A stretch of 64,000 nt of DNA from Curtobacterium sp. MCBA15_012 (GTDB lineage: Bacteria > Actinomycetota > Actinomycetes > Actinomycetales > Microbacteriaceae): NCBI RefSeq assembly GCF_001864935.2, contig NZ_CP126267.1, positions 744,001 to 808,000 on the forward strand. The letters are read 5' to 3'. The position numbers and the translations under genes are program-made. The notes under the pieces were generated by a model, which saw only the letters and a list, made by a program, of their open reading frames with translations, made no database searches and had not been told where the DNA came from. Within the stretch, counting starts at the first letter, position 1, and each line of letters starts with the position of its first letter. Shown here one piece after another: positions 7,882 to 16,517 of this stretch.

Positions 7882-10473
7882 TCAGCGCGGTCCGAGCATC
7901 TCGGCGAGCTCCGACCGCCCGTGCAGGTCCCACTTCGAGAACACCCGCGACACGTGGGCGTCGATCGTCCGGACCGACAGGCCGAGCGACTCCGCGATGC
8001 GCCGGTTGCTCAGCCCCTGCGCCGCCAGCTGGGCGACCTCGTACTCCCGGTGCGTCAGCGGCGGCTTGAACCGTCCCGCCGAGACCGCCATGCCGTGCGT
8101 CGCGAGGGTGGCCTGCGCGGCGACGAGCCGACCCTTGTCGCGGGACCGGACGGCGTCGGCGTACTCGACGATCGCCGCGGCGAGCGGCCCGTCCACCCGT
8201 GCGGCGGCGGCGCGCATCCGGGCGAGCGACCCCGTCACGTCGCGCCCGTTCATCATGTCGTTCGTGTAGTGCAACGCCTGCCCGTACATCACGTGCACCC
8301 AGGCGCCGGTCGCCGTCGAGCGCTCGATGATGTCGTCCGCGTGCTGCAGTCCCGCCGGGAGCCCGAGCACCGCCTCGGTCCACGCGATCGACATCGCGAC
8401 CTGCTCCCCGGTGATGCGCATCGCGCGGAGCGGCGTCGTGCGGGCACGGTCGAGCGCGACGGCGGCCTCGTCGGCGCGTCCGGCGTACGCGAGCGCCATC
8501 GCCAGGCGTGCCCACGGGTAGGCCGCGAACCCGCCGTGGTCGGCGACGTCGTACCGCTCGCACGCGGCCGAGAAGGCGGTCACGGCGTCGTCCCACCGCC
8601 GGCTGCCGAGCGCCTGGTTGCCGACGCCGATGAGTTCGAGGGTGAAGTCGTACTTCAGGAACGGGCTCGCACGCCGGACGGGGATCTCGGTGAGCATCGT
8701 CGCGACGTCACCGCGCCAGACCTGCACCTGGTGCAGGACCGACACGACCTCGCCGACGCTCCACGGCGCCTCCTCGACGTGCTCGACCGCGGTCGCCAGC
8801 GCGCGCCGGCCCAGTGCGAGGGCGTCGTCGAGCCGCCCCGCGGTGCCGAGTGCCATCACGGCGCAGGGGGCCACGCACAGGAACGCGACCGGGATCGTGG
8901 GCTGCTCGAGGACGCCCGAGCGCTCGACCTCGTCGCGGACGGCCTCGAACCGGCCGCCCCAGCCGAGGTGTGCCAGGCGGAGCAGACGCAGGCGCTCGGC
9001 GGTCTCCGGTCCGACGAGCCCGGCCGCGGTCTCGGTCAGCGCGACCGCGGCGAGCACGTCGTCGTCGTGGAACTGGCGGATGTTCGCCAGCGTCTCGCAG
9101 GCCTCGACCACCATCGTGTCGCCGACCTCGGCCGGTCGGGTCCGGGCGAGCCGCCACGCGGCCTCGGCGTCCACCCGCCCGGCCTCGCGCCCGGTGCTGT
9201 ACGAGAACGCGATCGAGCGCAGCACGTGCGCGGTGACCCGCTCCCGGGCGGTCAGGGCGGTGCCGAGCGCGGCCGACGCCAGCGCCGTCGCGCTCTCCTG
9301 CTCCTGCAGGCGGACGGCGATCTCCGTCGCGTCGAGCAGCTGCGCCACCGGGGGCAGGATCCCGCAGTCGAGGGCCCACAGTGCCGCGCGGAGCCGGGCG
9401 GCGGGCGGTGCCCCCTCGGACTGGTCGGCGCGGAAGGCGTTGGCGCGCGCGAACAGGGCGCTGCGCCGGGCGACCGGGACCAGGGATCGGACGACCTCGC
9501 CGACGAGCGGGTGCGAGGGCCTCGCGACCCGCGTGCAGTCCTCGCCGGTCTCGATGGTCACGAGACCGAGCCCCACGACCCGGTCGACGTCGCCGCCGGA
9601 CACGAGCCGGAGCAGGCGTCCGAGCGGGATCGGGTCGGCGAGCGCGACGATGTCGACCACGTCGCGCAGGTCCTCGGGCAGGGCGCCGAGCTCGGTGCGG
9701 TACATGTCCGCCAGGCTCCTCGACGCCGTGACCCGGCCGCGCCAGTACCACCCGGACGCGGTCTGCTCGAGGGCGCCCGACGCGAGGGCGGCGCGGACCA
9801 CCTCGCGCAGGTAGAGCGGGTTGCCGGCCGTCGCGCGGTGCACGCGTTCCGTCGACGCGGTCTCGAGCTGGGCACCGAGGGCGCTCGCCACGAGGTCGCC
9901 GGTCTCCTGCAGGTCGAGCGGCGCGAGGTCGATGCGCTCGAGCAGGTCGTCCTGCCACAGCGCGCGCAGCGGGTCGGACAGTGCCGAGAAGTCCCGGCAG
10001 GTCAGGACGAGCCGGGCACCCTGGTCGCGGACGAGCCACGCGACGTAGCGCGCGGAGATCGCGTCGAGGTGGTCCGCATCGTCGACCCGGAGCAGGACGT
10101 CGCGGTCCGCCAGGTCGGTCGTCTCGCGGAGCCGCTGTGCCGCCGCGGCGTCGTCCACCAGCTCGGCGAGGGCCTCGGGGAGCTCCCCGAAGCGGTCGGC
10201 GACAGCACCGAAGGGCATCGCACGCCCCGAGGCGACGGCGGTGATCGGGACGACGACGGTGCGGCCGGAGGGGTCGCGACGGGCGACCCGGTCGGTGACC
10301 CGGGCGGCGGTCGAGGTCTTGCCGAGGCCGGGGGCGCCGACCAGTGCGACGCTCCAGCGGTGCTCCGCCACGACCGACACCGCACGGTCCTCCTCGCGGC
10401 GCTGCACGATCGGCCACGGCACGCGCGCGGGGATCCCCGGGCGCCGGGCGTCGTCAGCGGTCCGTCCGTGCAC
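7882..10473 (-). CDS. Large ATP-binding LuxR family transcriptional regulator
   Basis: 863-residue regulator of the LAL/MalT-like type. Near the N-terminus is a P-loop (GAPGLGKTS, about 46-54) with a Walker B-like strand ending in DDADH, then a STAND-type NTPase, a long helical TPR-like middle, and a C-terminal LuxR HTH (last ~60 residues: LTHREYEVAQLAAQGL, then RIAESLGLSVRTIDAHV). It is expected to bind ATP, oligomerise on an unknown signal and activate transcription. The start chosen is GTG 10473 because AGGGGAGG lies 6 nt upstream; ATG 10554 is an alternative, and the open frame beyond it overlaps the divergent gene. No target operon is obvious nearby. Confidence 0.88.
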   Translation of the reverse strand: MHGRTADDARRPGIPARVPWPIVQRREEDRAVSVVAEHRWSVALVGAPGLGKTSTAARVTDRVARRDPSGRTVVVPITAVASGRAMPFGAVADRFGELPEALAELVDDAAAAQRLRETTDLADRDVLLRVDDADHLDAISARYVAWLVRDQGARLVLTCRDFSALSDPLRALWQDDLLERIDLAPLDLQETGDLVASALGAQLETASTERVHRATAGNPLYLREVVRAALASGALEQTASGWYWRGRVTASRSLADMYRTELGALPEDLRDVVDIVALADPIPLGRLLRLVSGGDVDRVVGLGLVTIETGEDCTRVARPSHPLVGEVVRSLVPVARRSALFARANAFRADQSEGAPPAARLRAALWALDCGILPPVAQLLDATEIAVRLQEQESATALASAALGTALTARERVTAHVLRSIAFSYSTGREAGRVDAEAAWRLARTRPAEVGDTMVVEACETLANIRQFHDDDVLAAVALTETAAGLVGPETAERLRLLRLAHLGWGGRFEAVRDEVERSGVLEQPTIPVAFLCVAPCAVMALGTAGRLDDALALGRRALATAVEHVEEAPWSVGEVVSVLHQVQVWRGDVATMLTEIPVRRASPFLKYDFTLELIGVGNQALGSRRWDDAVTAFSAACERYDVADHGGFAAYPWARLAMALAYAGRADEAAVALDRARTTPLRAMRITGEQVAMSIAWTEAVLGLPAGLQHADDIIERSTATGAWVHVMYGQALHYTNDMMNGRDVTGSLARMRAAAARVDGPLAAAIVEYADAVRSRDKGRLVAAQATLATHGMAVSAGRFKPPLTHREYEVAQLAAQGLSNRRIAESLGLSVRTIDAHVSRVFSKWDLHGRSELAEMLGPR

Positions 10474-10684
10474 CGGTCGCCTCCCCTCGTGGTCGCTCGT
10501 CGTGTCGCTCGTCGTCGGTGTCCGGGACACCGGACCGACCCGGCCGTCGGACATCGTCCTCGACGGCACGGTCCCCTCCCGACCCGGTGCGTTCCGCGGA
10601 TACCGACGGGTAGCGACCATCCTCTCCCGGACGGGCCGGGGGCGCCAGGCCGGAGCACGTCCCACAGTGGGGGACAATGGACGG

Positions 10685-11125
10685 GTGAGCGACACCGACC
10701 GACCCGACGAGCGCCCGTCCGTGGCGCCGGCACCGAACGCCGTCACCTCGCCGGACGAGGTCACCATCCGCCGCGCACCCAAGTTCGGGGTCTTCATCCT
10801 CGGCGGAGCGGTGCTCGGCTTCCTCGCCACGCTCGTCGTCGTGTCGGTCACCATGGACATCGACCGCGGCGACCAGCAGGACGCCAGCTTCGGCACCCTC
10901 GTCGGCTACTTCTCGCTCTGGGGCGTCACCATCGGCGCGGCCGTCGGTGCGGTCGTCGCCGTCGTGCTCGACCGGGTCCTCGCCCGTCGGGCCGCCCGCC
11001 TGACGGCGGAGCGCGTCGCGGTCGAACCGGTCCCCGACACCGTCGACGGCGAGATCGAGGACCACGGCACCCCGGCGCAGCCCCCGCGGGCCGACACGGA
11101 CCCGTCGGCGGACACCGACCGCTGA
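10685..11125 (+). CDS. Hypothetical two-span membrane protein
   Basis: 146-residue protein with a hydrophilic N-terminus (1-35), two membrane segments (about 38-58 and 78-102) joined by a short acidic loop (DIDRGDQQD), and an acidic, proline-rich cytoplasmic tail. It is unrecognised beyond being a typical actinobacterial small membrane protein. GTG 10685 is supported by GACAAT ending 6 nt upstream. It is divergent from the LuxR gene and convergent with purF; the shared terminator is the hairpin at 11158-11205. Confidence 0.72.
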   Translation: MSDTDRPDERPSVAPAPNAVTSPDEVTIRRAPKFGVFILGGAVLGFLATLVVVSVTMDIDRGDQQDASFGTLVGYFSLWGVTIGAAVGAVVAVVLDRVLARRAARLTAERVAVEPVPDTVDGEIEDHGTPAQPPRADTDPSADTDR

Positions 11126-11157
11126 CGGTCGCCACCACACGACGGTCGCCACCACAC

Positions 11158-11229
11158 GACGGACGGGAGGCGCGGTGCCAGCCGGCACCGCGCCTCCCGT
11201 CCGTCTGTAGGTCGCGTCGTGACGCGACC
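11158..11229. terminator. Double hairpin terminator between convergent genes
   Basis: A 22-bp perfect stem (11158-11179 with 11184-11205, loop AGCC) of the GGGAGGCGCGG family is followed by a second 9-bp stem (11210-11218 with 11221-11229, loop GT) that ends at the purF stop codon. Upstream, 17 bp are directly repeated (around 11125-11158). It should terminate both the small membrane gene and purF. Confidence 0.85.
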
Positions 11230-12686
11230 TAGCTGAGCTGGTTCGCCTCGACCCAGGAGAGGTACTCGGGCGTGACCGAGCCGGTCACGTACTCGCCCGT
11301 GAAGCAGCTCATCTCGAGGTCGGTGACGTCCGACCCCTCGATGATCGCGTCGCGCATGTCCGCGACCTCCTGGTAGATGAGGTGGTCGCTGCCGAGGACG
11401 CGGTTGATCTCGGGGATCTTCCGGTCGTGCGCGATGAGCTCCATGCGCGTCGGCATGTTGATGCCGTAGACGTGCGGGAAGCGCACCGGGGGAGCGGCGC
11501 TCGTGAACGTGACCTCGTTCGCGCCGGCGGCCCGGGCCATCTCGACGATCTCGCGGCTCGTCGTGCCGCGCACGATCGAGTCGTCGACGATGAGGACGTT
11601 CTTGCCCTTGAACTCGGAGGACATCGCGTTGAGCTTCTGCCGGACGGACCGCTTGCGCTCCGCCTGTCCCGGCATGATGAAGGTGCGGCCGACGTAGCGG
11701 TTCTTGAAGAAGCCCTCGCGGTAGTCGATGCCGAGCTTCTGCGCGACCTGCATGGCGGCGGGACGCGAGGAGTCGGGGATCGGCATCACGACGTCGATGT
11801 CGCCGGTGGGGGCGTACTGCGCGATCGTGTCGGCCAGGCGGTTGCCGAGGCGGAGACGGGCCTCGTAGACCGAGATGCCGTTCATGACCGAGTCGGGACG
11901 GGCCAGGTAGACGTACTCGAAGGAGCACGGCACGAGACGCGGGTCCTTCGCGCACTGGCGGGCGTGCATCTGGCCGTTCATCTCGATGAAGACGGCCTCG
12001 CCGGGGGCGATGTCGCGCACGATGTCGTAGCCGCCGGACTCGAGCACGAGCGACTCCGAGGCGACGACCCACTCGGGCTGCCCGGCCTCGTCGAACTTGT
12101 GCCCGAGGATGAGCGGCCGGATGCCGTACGGGTCGCGGAACGCCAGCAGACCGTGGCCCGCGATCGTCGCGATCGTGGCGTACGAGCCCTCGACGCGCTC
12201 GTGCACGCGCTCGACGGCGTCGAACACCTGGCCGGCGTCGAGCTCGCTGCCGCGGACCTGGCCCTGGAGCTCGTGCGCCAGGACGTTGACGAGCAGCTCG
12301 GTGTCGCTCGTGGTGTTGAGGTGCCGACGGTCGATGTCGAACAGCTCGCGGGTGAGCTCCCGCGTGTTCGTGAGGTTGCCGTTGTGCACCAGGACGATGC
12401 CGTACGGGGCGTTCACGTAGAAGGGCTGGGCCTCTTCCTCGTTGCTCGCGACGCCCTTGGTGGCGTACCGGACGTGGCCGAGGCCCATCGTCCCGAGCAG
12501 TGCCCGCATGTCACGGGTGCGGAAGCCCTCGCGGACGTGCCCGCGTGTCTTGTGCATGTGGTGCACGCGACCCTCGACCGTGGCGATGCCCGTCGAGTCC
12601 TGGCCCCGGTGCTGCAGGAGCAACAGGGCGTCGTAGATGGATTGGTTGACGGGCCCCTGCGCAACGAGGCCGACGATGCCGCACAT
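11229..12686 (-). CDS. purF: Amidophosphoribosyltransferase
   Basis: Glutamine PRPP amidotransferase, 485 residues, committing step of de novo purine synthesis. It begins MCGIVGL, so Cys2 becomes the N-terminal catalytic nucleophile after Met removal and there is no propeptide. The class II glutaminase domain (about 2-240; LLLQHRGQDSTGI, YATKG, VHNGNL) is followed by the PRT domain with the PRPP loop VLIVDDSIVRGTT. The MPGQAERKRSVRQKLN and CFTGEY segments are family-typical. ATG 12686 has a GGAG about 10 nt upstream. It is divergent from purM, with overlapping -10 elements between them. Confidence 0.97.
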   Translation of the reverse strand: MCGIVGLVAQGPVNQSIYDALLLLQHRGQDSTGIATVEGRVHHMHKTRGHVREGFRTRDMRALLGTMGLGHVRYATKGVASNEEEAQPFYVNAPYGIVLVHNGNLTNTRELTRELFDIDRRHLNTTSDTELLVNVLAHELQGQVRGSELDAGQVFDAVERVHERVEGSYATIATIAGHGLLAFRDPYGIRPLILGHKFDEAGQPEWVVASESLVLESGGYDIVRDIAPGEAVFIEMNGQMHARQCAKDPRLVPCSFEYVYLARPDSVMNGISVYEARLRLGNRLADTIAQYAPTGDIDVVMPIPDSSRPAAMQVAQKLGIDYREGFFKNRYVGRTFIMPGQAERKRSVRQKLNAMSSEFKGKNVLIVDDSIVRGTTSREIVEMARAAGANEVTFTSAAPPVRFPHVYGINMPTRMELIAHDRKIPEINRVLGSDHLIYQEVADMRDAIIEGSDVTDLEMSCFTGEYVTGSVTPEYLSWVEANQLS

Positions 12687-12702
12687 TCGCGGAGTGCTCC
12701 AG

Positions 12703-12712
12703 ACCGTAGGAT
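12703..12712. promoter_or_regulatory. Back-to-back overlapping -10 hexamers, purF/purM
   Basis: TACGGT on the reverse strand (12703-12708) and TAGGAT on the forward strand (12707-12712) overlap by two bases in the 71-bp space between the purF and purM starts. Each is well placed for the gene it faces, leaving leaders of roughly 10-40 nt. Polymerase could not occupy both at once, so the two promoters should compete. Confidence 0.5.
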
Positions 12713-12757
12713 CGGGTGGTACCGAACAAGTCTGCCATGCCCCGCGGAGGACAACGC

Positions 12758-13858
12758 ATGCCGAACCCGTACGCAGCCGCCGGCGTCGACACCGCTGCCG
12801 GTGACCTGGCCGTCGAGCTCATGAAGTCCGCCGTCTCGGCGACGCACAACGCATCGGTGCTCGGAGGGGTCGGCGGGTTCGCCGGGCTCTACGACGTGTC
12901 GTTCCTCAAGGAGTACGCGCGGCCGCTCCTCGCGACCTCGACCGACGGCGTCGGCACCAAGGTCGCCATCGCACAGGCGATCGACAAGCACGACACCATC
13001 GGCCAGGACCTCGTCGGCATGGTCGTCGACGACATCGTCGTGGTCGGGGCGAAGCCGCTGTTCATGACGGACTACATCGCCTGCGGCCGGGTCGTCCCGG
13101 AGCGCATCGCCGACATCGTCGCCGGGATCGCCCGCGGCTGCTCGGCCACCGGCACCGCGCTCGTCGGCGGCGAGACCGCGGAGCACCCGGGGCTGCTCGG
13201 CCCGGACGACTACGACGTCGCGGGCGCCGCGACCGGGGTGGTCGAGGCCGACCGCCAGCTCGGTGCACACCTGGTCGAGGACGGCGACGTGGTCGTCGCG
13301 ATCGAGTCCTCCGGCCTGCACTCGAACGGCTACTCGCTCGTCCGGCACATCCTGTCGACGAAGGGCGTCGGCTACGCCGACCAGCTGCCGGAGTTCGGCA
13401 CCGGCGTCTCCGTCGGCGAGGCCCTGCTCGAGCCCACGCGCCTGTACACCGCGCCGCTGCTCGACCTGCTCGGGTCGCAGCCGGGCGCCGTGCACTCCCT
13501 GTCGCACGTCACCGGTGGTGGCATCGCCGCGAACCTGGCGCGCGTCCTGCCGGTCGGCACCTCGGTCGAGGTCGACCGCGCCACCTGGACCCCGCCCGCG
13601 GTGTTCCGGGTGCTCACGGACATGGCCGGGACGCCGATCGAGGACACCGAGTCGACCTGGAACCTCGGCATCGGGATGTTCGCGGTCGTCGCGGCGTCGG
13701 CGGCGGAGTCGGTCGTCGCGGCGCTCGGTGCCGCGGGGCTGCCCGCGTGGACGGTCGGTGCGGTGTCGACGGCGCAGCGCGACCTGACCGGGTTCGAGCA
13801 GGGCGCGAAGGGCGTCGACGGGGGAGCCGTCCGCCTGGTGGGGTCCTACCGGGCCTGA
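12758..13858 (+). CDS. purM: Phosphoribosylformylglycinamidine cyclo-ligase
   Basis: AIR synthetase, 366 residues, step 5 of IMP synthesis: ATP-dependent ring closure of FGAM. Family hallmarks: YAAAGVDTAAGD at the N-terminus, STDGVGTK (ATP-binding Gly-rich loop), DLVGMVVDDI, ALVGGETAEHPG, ESSGLHSNGYSLVR and HVTGGGIAANLARVLP. Length is that of the family. ATG 12758 is preferred over the in-frame ATG 12737 because CGGAGG (12745-12750) has 7-nt spacing to it. purF-purM-DUF3073 gene order is common in Actinobacteria. Confidence 0.97.
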   Translation: MPNPYAAAGVDTAAGDLAVELMKSAVSATHNASVLGGVGGFAGLYDVSFLKEYARPLLATSTDGVGTKVAIAQAIDKHDTIGQDLVGMVVDDIVVVGAKPLFMTDYIACGRVVPERIADIVAGIARGCSATGTALVGGETAEHPGLLGPDDYDVAGAATGVVEADRQLGAHLVEDGDVVVAIESSGLHSNGYSLVRHILSTKGVGYADQLPEFGTGVSVGEALLEPTRLYTAPLLDLLGSQPGAVHSLSHVTGGGIAANLARVLPVGTSVEVDRATWTPPAVFRVLTDMAGTPIEDTESTWNLGIGMFAVVAASAAESVVAALGAAGLPAWTVGAVSTAQRDLTGFEQGAKGVDGGAVRLVGSYRA

Positions 13859-13862
13859 GTGG

Positions 13863-13879
13863 CCCCGCGCGGCGCGGGG
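13863..13879 (+). terminator. Short palindrome after purM
   Basis: CCCCGCGC (13863-13870) and GCGCGGGG (13872-13879) are inverted around one base, 5 nt after the purM stop. Sterically the inner pairs must open, leaving a 6-bp stem. A weak candidate terminator without T-tract. Confidence 0.4.
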
Positions 13880-14070
13880 TGCGGCGTGGGCGGTGCGGCG
13901 TGGGCGGTTCGCGCTGCCCGAGGTTCCACAATTCCGGCACCCCGAGCGGGCCGTCATCGGCACCTCGACGCTTCCCGCGCGGCGAGTCGTGCGACCTCGG
14001 CGGGTGGGCTCGACGCGTTGCGCGAGTGCGTGCACGCGGACGGGGACAGCGCGCGACTCCGCAGCGTGAA

Positions 14071-14189
14071 GACGTCGTGCGCGTGGAGACGCCGTACACG
14101 CAGCGACGCCGGAGCCACAGGTGCGCCGCACACGTGGAGACGCCGTGCACACGACGACGCCGTACACGCAGAGACGCCGTGCACCCGGA
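14071..14189. repeat. 17-bp tandem repeat, seven copies
   Basis: Seven degenerate units with exact 17-bp spacing start at 14071, 14088, 14105, 14122, 14139, 14156 and 14173; consensus about GACGCCGTGCACACGGA. The last unit forms one arm of the terminator of the DUF3073 gene. The array occupies the convergent space between purM and DUF3073 (13859-14216), which otherwise has no gene. Confidence 0.88.
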
Positions 14190-14201
14190 GGTGCACGGCG
14201 T
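14174..14201 (-). terminator. Terminator hairpin of the DUF3073 gene
   Basis: Perfect 11-bp stem, ACGCCGTGCAC (14174-14184) with its complement at 14191-14201 and a 6-nt loop, lying 16 nt beyond the DUF3073 stop codon. One arm is part of the 17-bp repeat array. Confidence 0.75.
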
Positions 14202-14216
14202 GTCAGACCTCGAGGG

Positions 14217-14441
14217 TCAGGCGGACTTGTTCTGGTCCTGGGTGTCGAGCTCGTCCGACTCGTCCTCGACGTACTGGTCCGGACCGTACTGGTCCGCCCA
14301 TCGGTCGATGTACGAGTTCTCGTCCGAGTCGTGCCCGGAGGAGAGCTCTCGCTCGAGCTCACCGTAGTTCGTCTGCGGGCTGAAGTACTTCAGCTCCCGG
14401 GCGACCTTGGTGTGCTTCGCCTTCTGACGGCCGCGCCCCAT
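14217..14441 (-). CDS. DUF3073 family small protein
   Basis: 74-residue protein of the DUF3073 family, which is near-universal in Actinobacteria and of unknown function. It has the conserved basic N-terminal half (MGRGRQKAKHTKVARELKY, then the FSPQTNYxxLExEL block) and a very acidic C-terminal half rich in Asp/Tyr (DEDSYIDRW-like). The charge split suggests a nucleic-acid-associated or regulatory role, but nothing proves it. ATG 14441 is chosen over an upstream frame extension to 14546 because GAGGGGG lies 6 nt before it and the conserved family start is MGRGR. Confidence 0.93.
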   Translation of the reverse strand: MGRGRQKAKHTKVARELKYFSPQTNYGELERELSSGHDSDENSYIDRWADQYGPDQYVEDESDELDTQDQNKSA

Positions 14442-14588
14442 GCGTGACCCCCTCGTGATCGGCTCTGGCCCGGTCCTGGCGGGTGCGGAAGGCGACCCGG
14501 GGAACCGAACGATTCGTGGTTTGAAATCTGGCGTCCACTCTACCATCTGTGCCGTTCCGACTCGGTCGCGCCGAGCGGTCGGGCGCGT

Positions 14589-15029
14589 TCAGGCAGGGAG
14601 CGGCTCGGTGACGCCGCGCTTCCGGCGTGCGGATCGGAGCACGAGCGCGTCGACCGAGAACCGTCCGGGGCCGGTCAGGGCGACCGCGAGCGAGGCCACC
14701 GCGAGCACGAGGACGTACTCGAAGCCGCCGTCCTGGGCGAAGAACCCGGCCTCGGCGTGGGCCAGCAGCCCGGCCACCACCATGTCGAGGGCCAGCATGA
14801 CCTCGACGACGCGGGTGGCGACGCCGAGGACGAGGAAGACGCCGCCGACGACCTCGAGGCCGGCGACGACGGGCGCCGCGACCTCGGCGAACGGGACGCC
14901 CATGCCTGCGAAGGCCTGTGCGACGCCGGGGATGCCCTGCGCGAACTTCTGGGCGCCGTGGGCGATGAACACCACGCCGAGGACGATGCGGAGCGCGGTC
15001 AGGCCGATGGAGGTCGATGTCGTTCGCAT
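14589..15029 (-). CDS. DoxX family membrane protein
   Basis: 146-residue membrane protein with four predicted spans (about 13-35, 52-75, 80-100, 108-128). The first span carries the DoxX signature LRIVLGVVFIAHGAQK. DoxX-type proteins are implicated in thiol/redox homeostasis and quinone-linked processes in other bacteria; the specific role here is unknown. ATG 15029 is preferred because TACCGT ends 7 nt upstream, a predicted leaderless start; the longer frame to 15167 runs through repeats. Both neighbours, DUF3073 and DUF3072, are on the same strand but each has its own promoter-like element. Confidence 0.9.
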   Translation of the reverse strand: MRTTSTSIGLTALRIVLGVVFIAHGAQKFAQGIPGVAQAFAGMGVPFAEVAAPVVAGLEVVGGVFLVLGVATRVVEVMLALDMVVAGLLAHAEAGFFAQDGGFEYVLVLAVASLAVALTGPGRFSVDALVLRSARRKRGVTEPLPA

Positions 15030-15116
15030 GCCGCCGACGGTAGACGGTGACGCGTCACCGACCCCGTCCGTCCAGGCGGACGTCCCGGACTTCACCAGGG
15101 TTCCCCCAGGCTGGGG

Positions 15117-15200
15117 TCCGCCGAACGCAGGACACCGCGGCACGGCGGTCCGCCGAACGCAGGACACCGCGGCACGGCGGTCCGCCGAACGCAGGACACC
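15117..15200. repeat. 32-bp tandem repeat, 2.6 copies
   Basis: Two identical 32-bp units (15117-15148, 15149-15180) and the first 20 bp of a third (15181-15200). The partial third unit contributes to the outer arm of the terminator hairpin of the DUF3072 gene. Confidence 0.95.
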
Positions 15201-15248
15201 CCGCCCGCCCGGACCGCCACGGGACGGTCCGGACCGGACGGGGTGTCC
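15194..15248 (-). terminator. Nested hairpin terminator after DUF3072 gene
   Basis: An outer 10-bp stem (15194-15203 with 15239-15248) encloses an inner 8-bp stem (15209-15216 with 15225-15232). It lies 9 nt past the stop of the DUF3072 gene on the reverse strand. Confidence 0.75.
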
Positions 15249-15256
15249 GCTCGCGG

Positions 15257-15532
15257 TCAGGAGTCGGCGCCGCGCCCGGTCTGCTGCTGCAGGCGGTCGA
15301 TGTGCTCCGACGCCTCGGCCTTCGTGAGGTCGGCGGGGAGCTCCTCGCCGGCCTCGCGGGCGAGGGTGTCGAGGTAGCTGCGCTGCGGGCCGGTCATCGG
15401 CTCGTCACCGGTGACCCACTGCTCCGGGTCCTTGCTCGCGGTGGTGGAGGGGTCGGGACGTGCGCCGCCGAGGGTCTCGCCCTGGTGGCCGGCGTCGGGG
15501 GTCTGCTGCTCGGCGCTGTCTGCATCACTCAT
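15257..15532 (-). CDS. DUF3072 domain-containing protein
   Basis: 91-residue soluble protein. The N-terminal half is polar and disordered; the C-terminal ~45 residues match DUF3072 (starting MTGPQRSYLDTLAREAGEEL, then a KAEASEHIDRLQ helix), a small helical domain resembling SAP-like or DUF3043-type modules whose function is unknown. ATG 15532 is supported by TACCGT 7 nt upstream (leaderless pattern). A much longer overlapping frame on the same strand is only an uninterrupted GC-rich read-through. A nested hairpin follows the stop. Confidence 0.88.
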   Translation of the reverse strand: MSDADSAEQQTPDAGHQGETLGGARPDPSTTASKDPEQWVTGDEPMTGPQRSYLDTLAREAGEELPADLTKAEASEHIDRLQQQTGRGADS

Positions 15533-15583
15533 GGCGGTGACGGTACGCGCGGGACCGCGGGTGGCCCGCAGCACGGCGTCCCC

Positions 15584-15668
15584 CGGACAGCGGACAGCGG
15601 ACAGCGGACAGCGGACAACGGGGAACGGACCACGGGGAACGGGGAACGGACCACGGGGAACGCACCAC
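15584..15668. repeat. 7-bp repeat (CGGACAG)n and derived ACGGGGA repeats
   Basis: Five units of CGGACAG/A run from 15584 to 15618, followed by two imperfect longer repeats around GGAACGGACCACGG up to 15668. The stretch lies upstream of the DUF3072 gene and downstream of the unknown gene ending at 15742. Confidence 0.9.
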
Positions 15669-15741
15669 GGACGGCCGCCGGCGACCGTCAGCACGGCCCC
15701 GGACGGCGGACGACGGAGCGCAGGGACCCCGGTCCCGTCCG

Positions 15742-16503
15742 TCAGCCCCCGACGACCGTGTACCGCACCAGGTCCGGCCCCACCGCGCTCGACGCGACCG
15801 GCACCGGCTCCTCCGACCCGCCCCGACGGAGCCAGATCGTCGCCGCCCGCTCGTCGATGCGCTCGACCTCGTGCAGGTCCCCGTCGAGCAGCACGGCAGC
15901 CCGGACCTCGACCGTCCCGGTGGCCGGACGCGGTGGCAGCCCGACGACGTCGGCCCCGTACACGGCGTGCTGCCCGGGCGCCAGGAACGGCGACACCGGG
16001 GTGGTCACGACCTCGAGCCCCTCGTCGACCGCGCGCACCGCGACGAGGCGGACCGCCTGGTCGGTGGGCAGCGGGACGTCGACGACCGGGGCGTCGACGG
16101 GGCCGGCCAGTGCGCGGAACGCGGGCCGACCGTCGGGGGCGAGGTGCGCCTCCAGGCCGTCGATGCGGACGCGACCGCGACCGCGGGAGTCGGCGTACCG
16201 GCCGGGCTCCAGCCCGGAACGGCGTGCCTCGAGACGGGAGACGACGATGCGGTCCGGTCGGTACCAGTCGCGCAGGGTGGCGGGGTCGACCCAGCCGATG
16301 CTCGCGACCCCGCGGGCGAGGTCGGCGTCCTCGTCGGCGGGGCGTTCGTCGACCGCTCCGAGCGGGTGTGCGCCGCGCACCGGGACCAGGCCCGCGTACG
16401 GGCCGGCGGCGGGCGGCGTGTGGTCGAGCACCTCGACGCGCTGCGACACCTTGCCGCCGTGGCCGTCGAAGGTCGCGTAGGTGCGCAGGTCGGAGTTCGT
16501 CAT
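15742..16503 (-). CDS. Hypothetical protein
   Basis: 253-residue soluble protein with no recognised domain. It starts MTNSDLRTYATFDGHGGKVS, contains a short central segment reminiscent of a MOSC/beta-barrel (RLEARRSGLEPGRYAD) and ends in beta-rich VRYTVVGG; no signal peptide or membrane span. Composition is that of a normal cytosolic actinobacterial protein. ATG 16503 is used; TAGCAT lies 11 nt upstream, so the mRNA leader would be only about 4-5 nt. It is downstream of the KimA-like gene on the same strand with 14 nt between them. Confidence 0.7.
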   Translation of the reverse strand: MTNSDLRTYATFDGHGGKVSQRVEVLDHTPPAAGPYAGLVPVRGAHPLGAVDERPADEDADLARGVASIGWVDPATLRDWYRPDRIVVSRLEARRSGLEPGRYADSRGRGRVRIDGLEAHLAPDGRPAFRALAGPVDAPVVDVPLPTDQAVRLVAVRAVDEGLEVVTTPVSPFLAPGQHAVYGADVVGLPPRPATGTVEVRAAVLLDGDLHEVERIDERAATIWLRRGGSEEPVPVASSAVGPDLVRYTVVGG

Positions 16504-16517
16504 GTCGAGGACCGATG

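Noticed and set aside
10474-10896. N-terminal extension of the LuxR-type regulator
   Set aside because: It would overlap the divergent gene start at 10685, and the GTG at 10473 has a near-perfect ribosome site.
14071-14189. CRISPR-like array
   Set aside because: Units are contiguous 17-bp repeats with no unique spacers and there are no cas genes.
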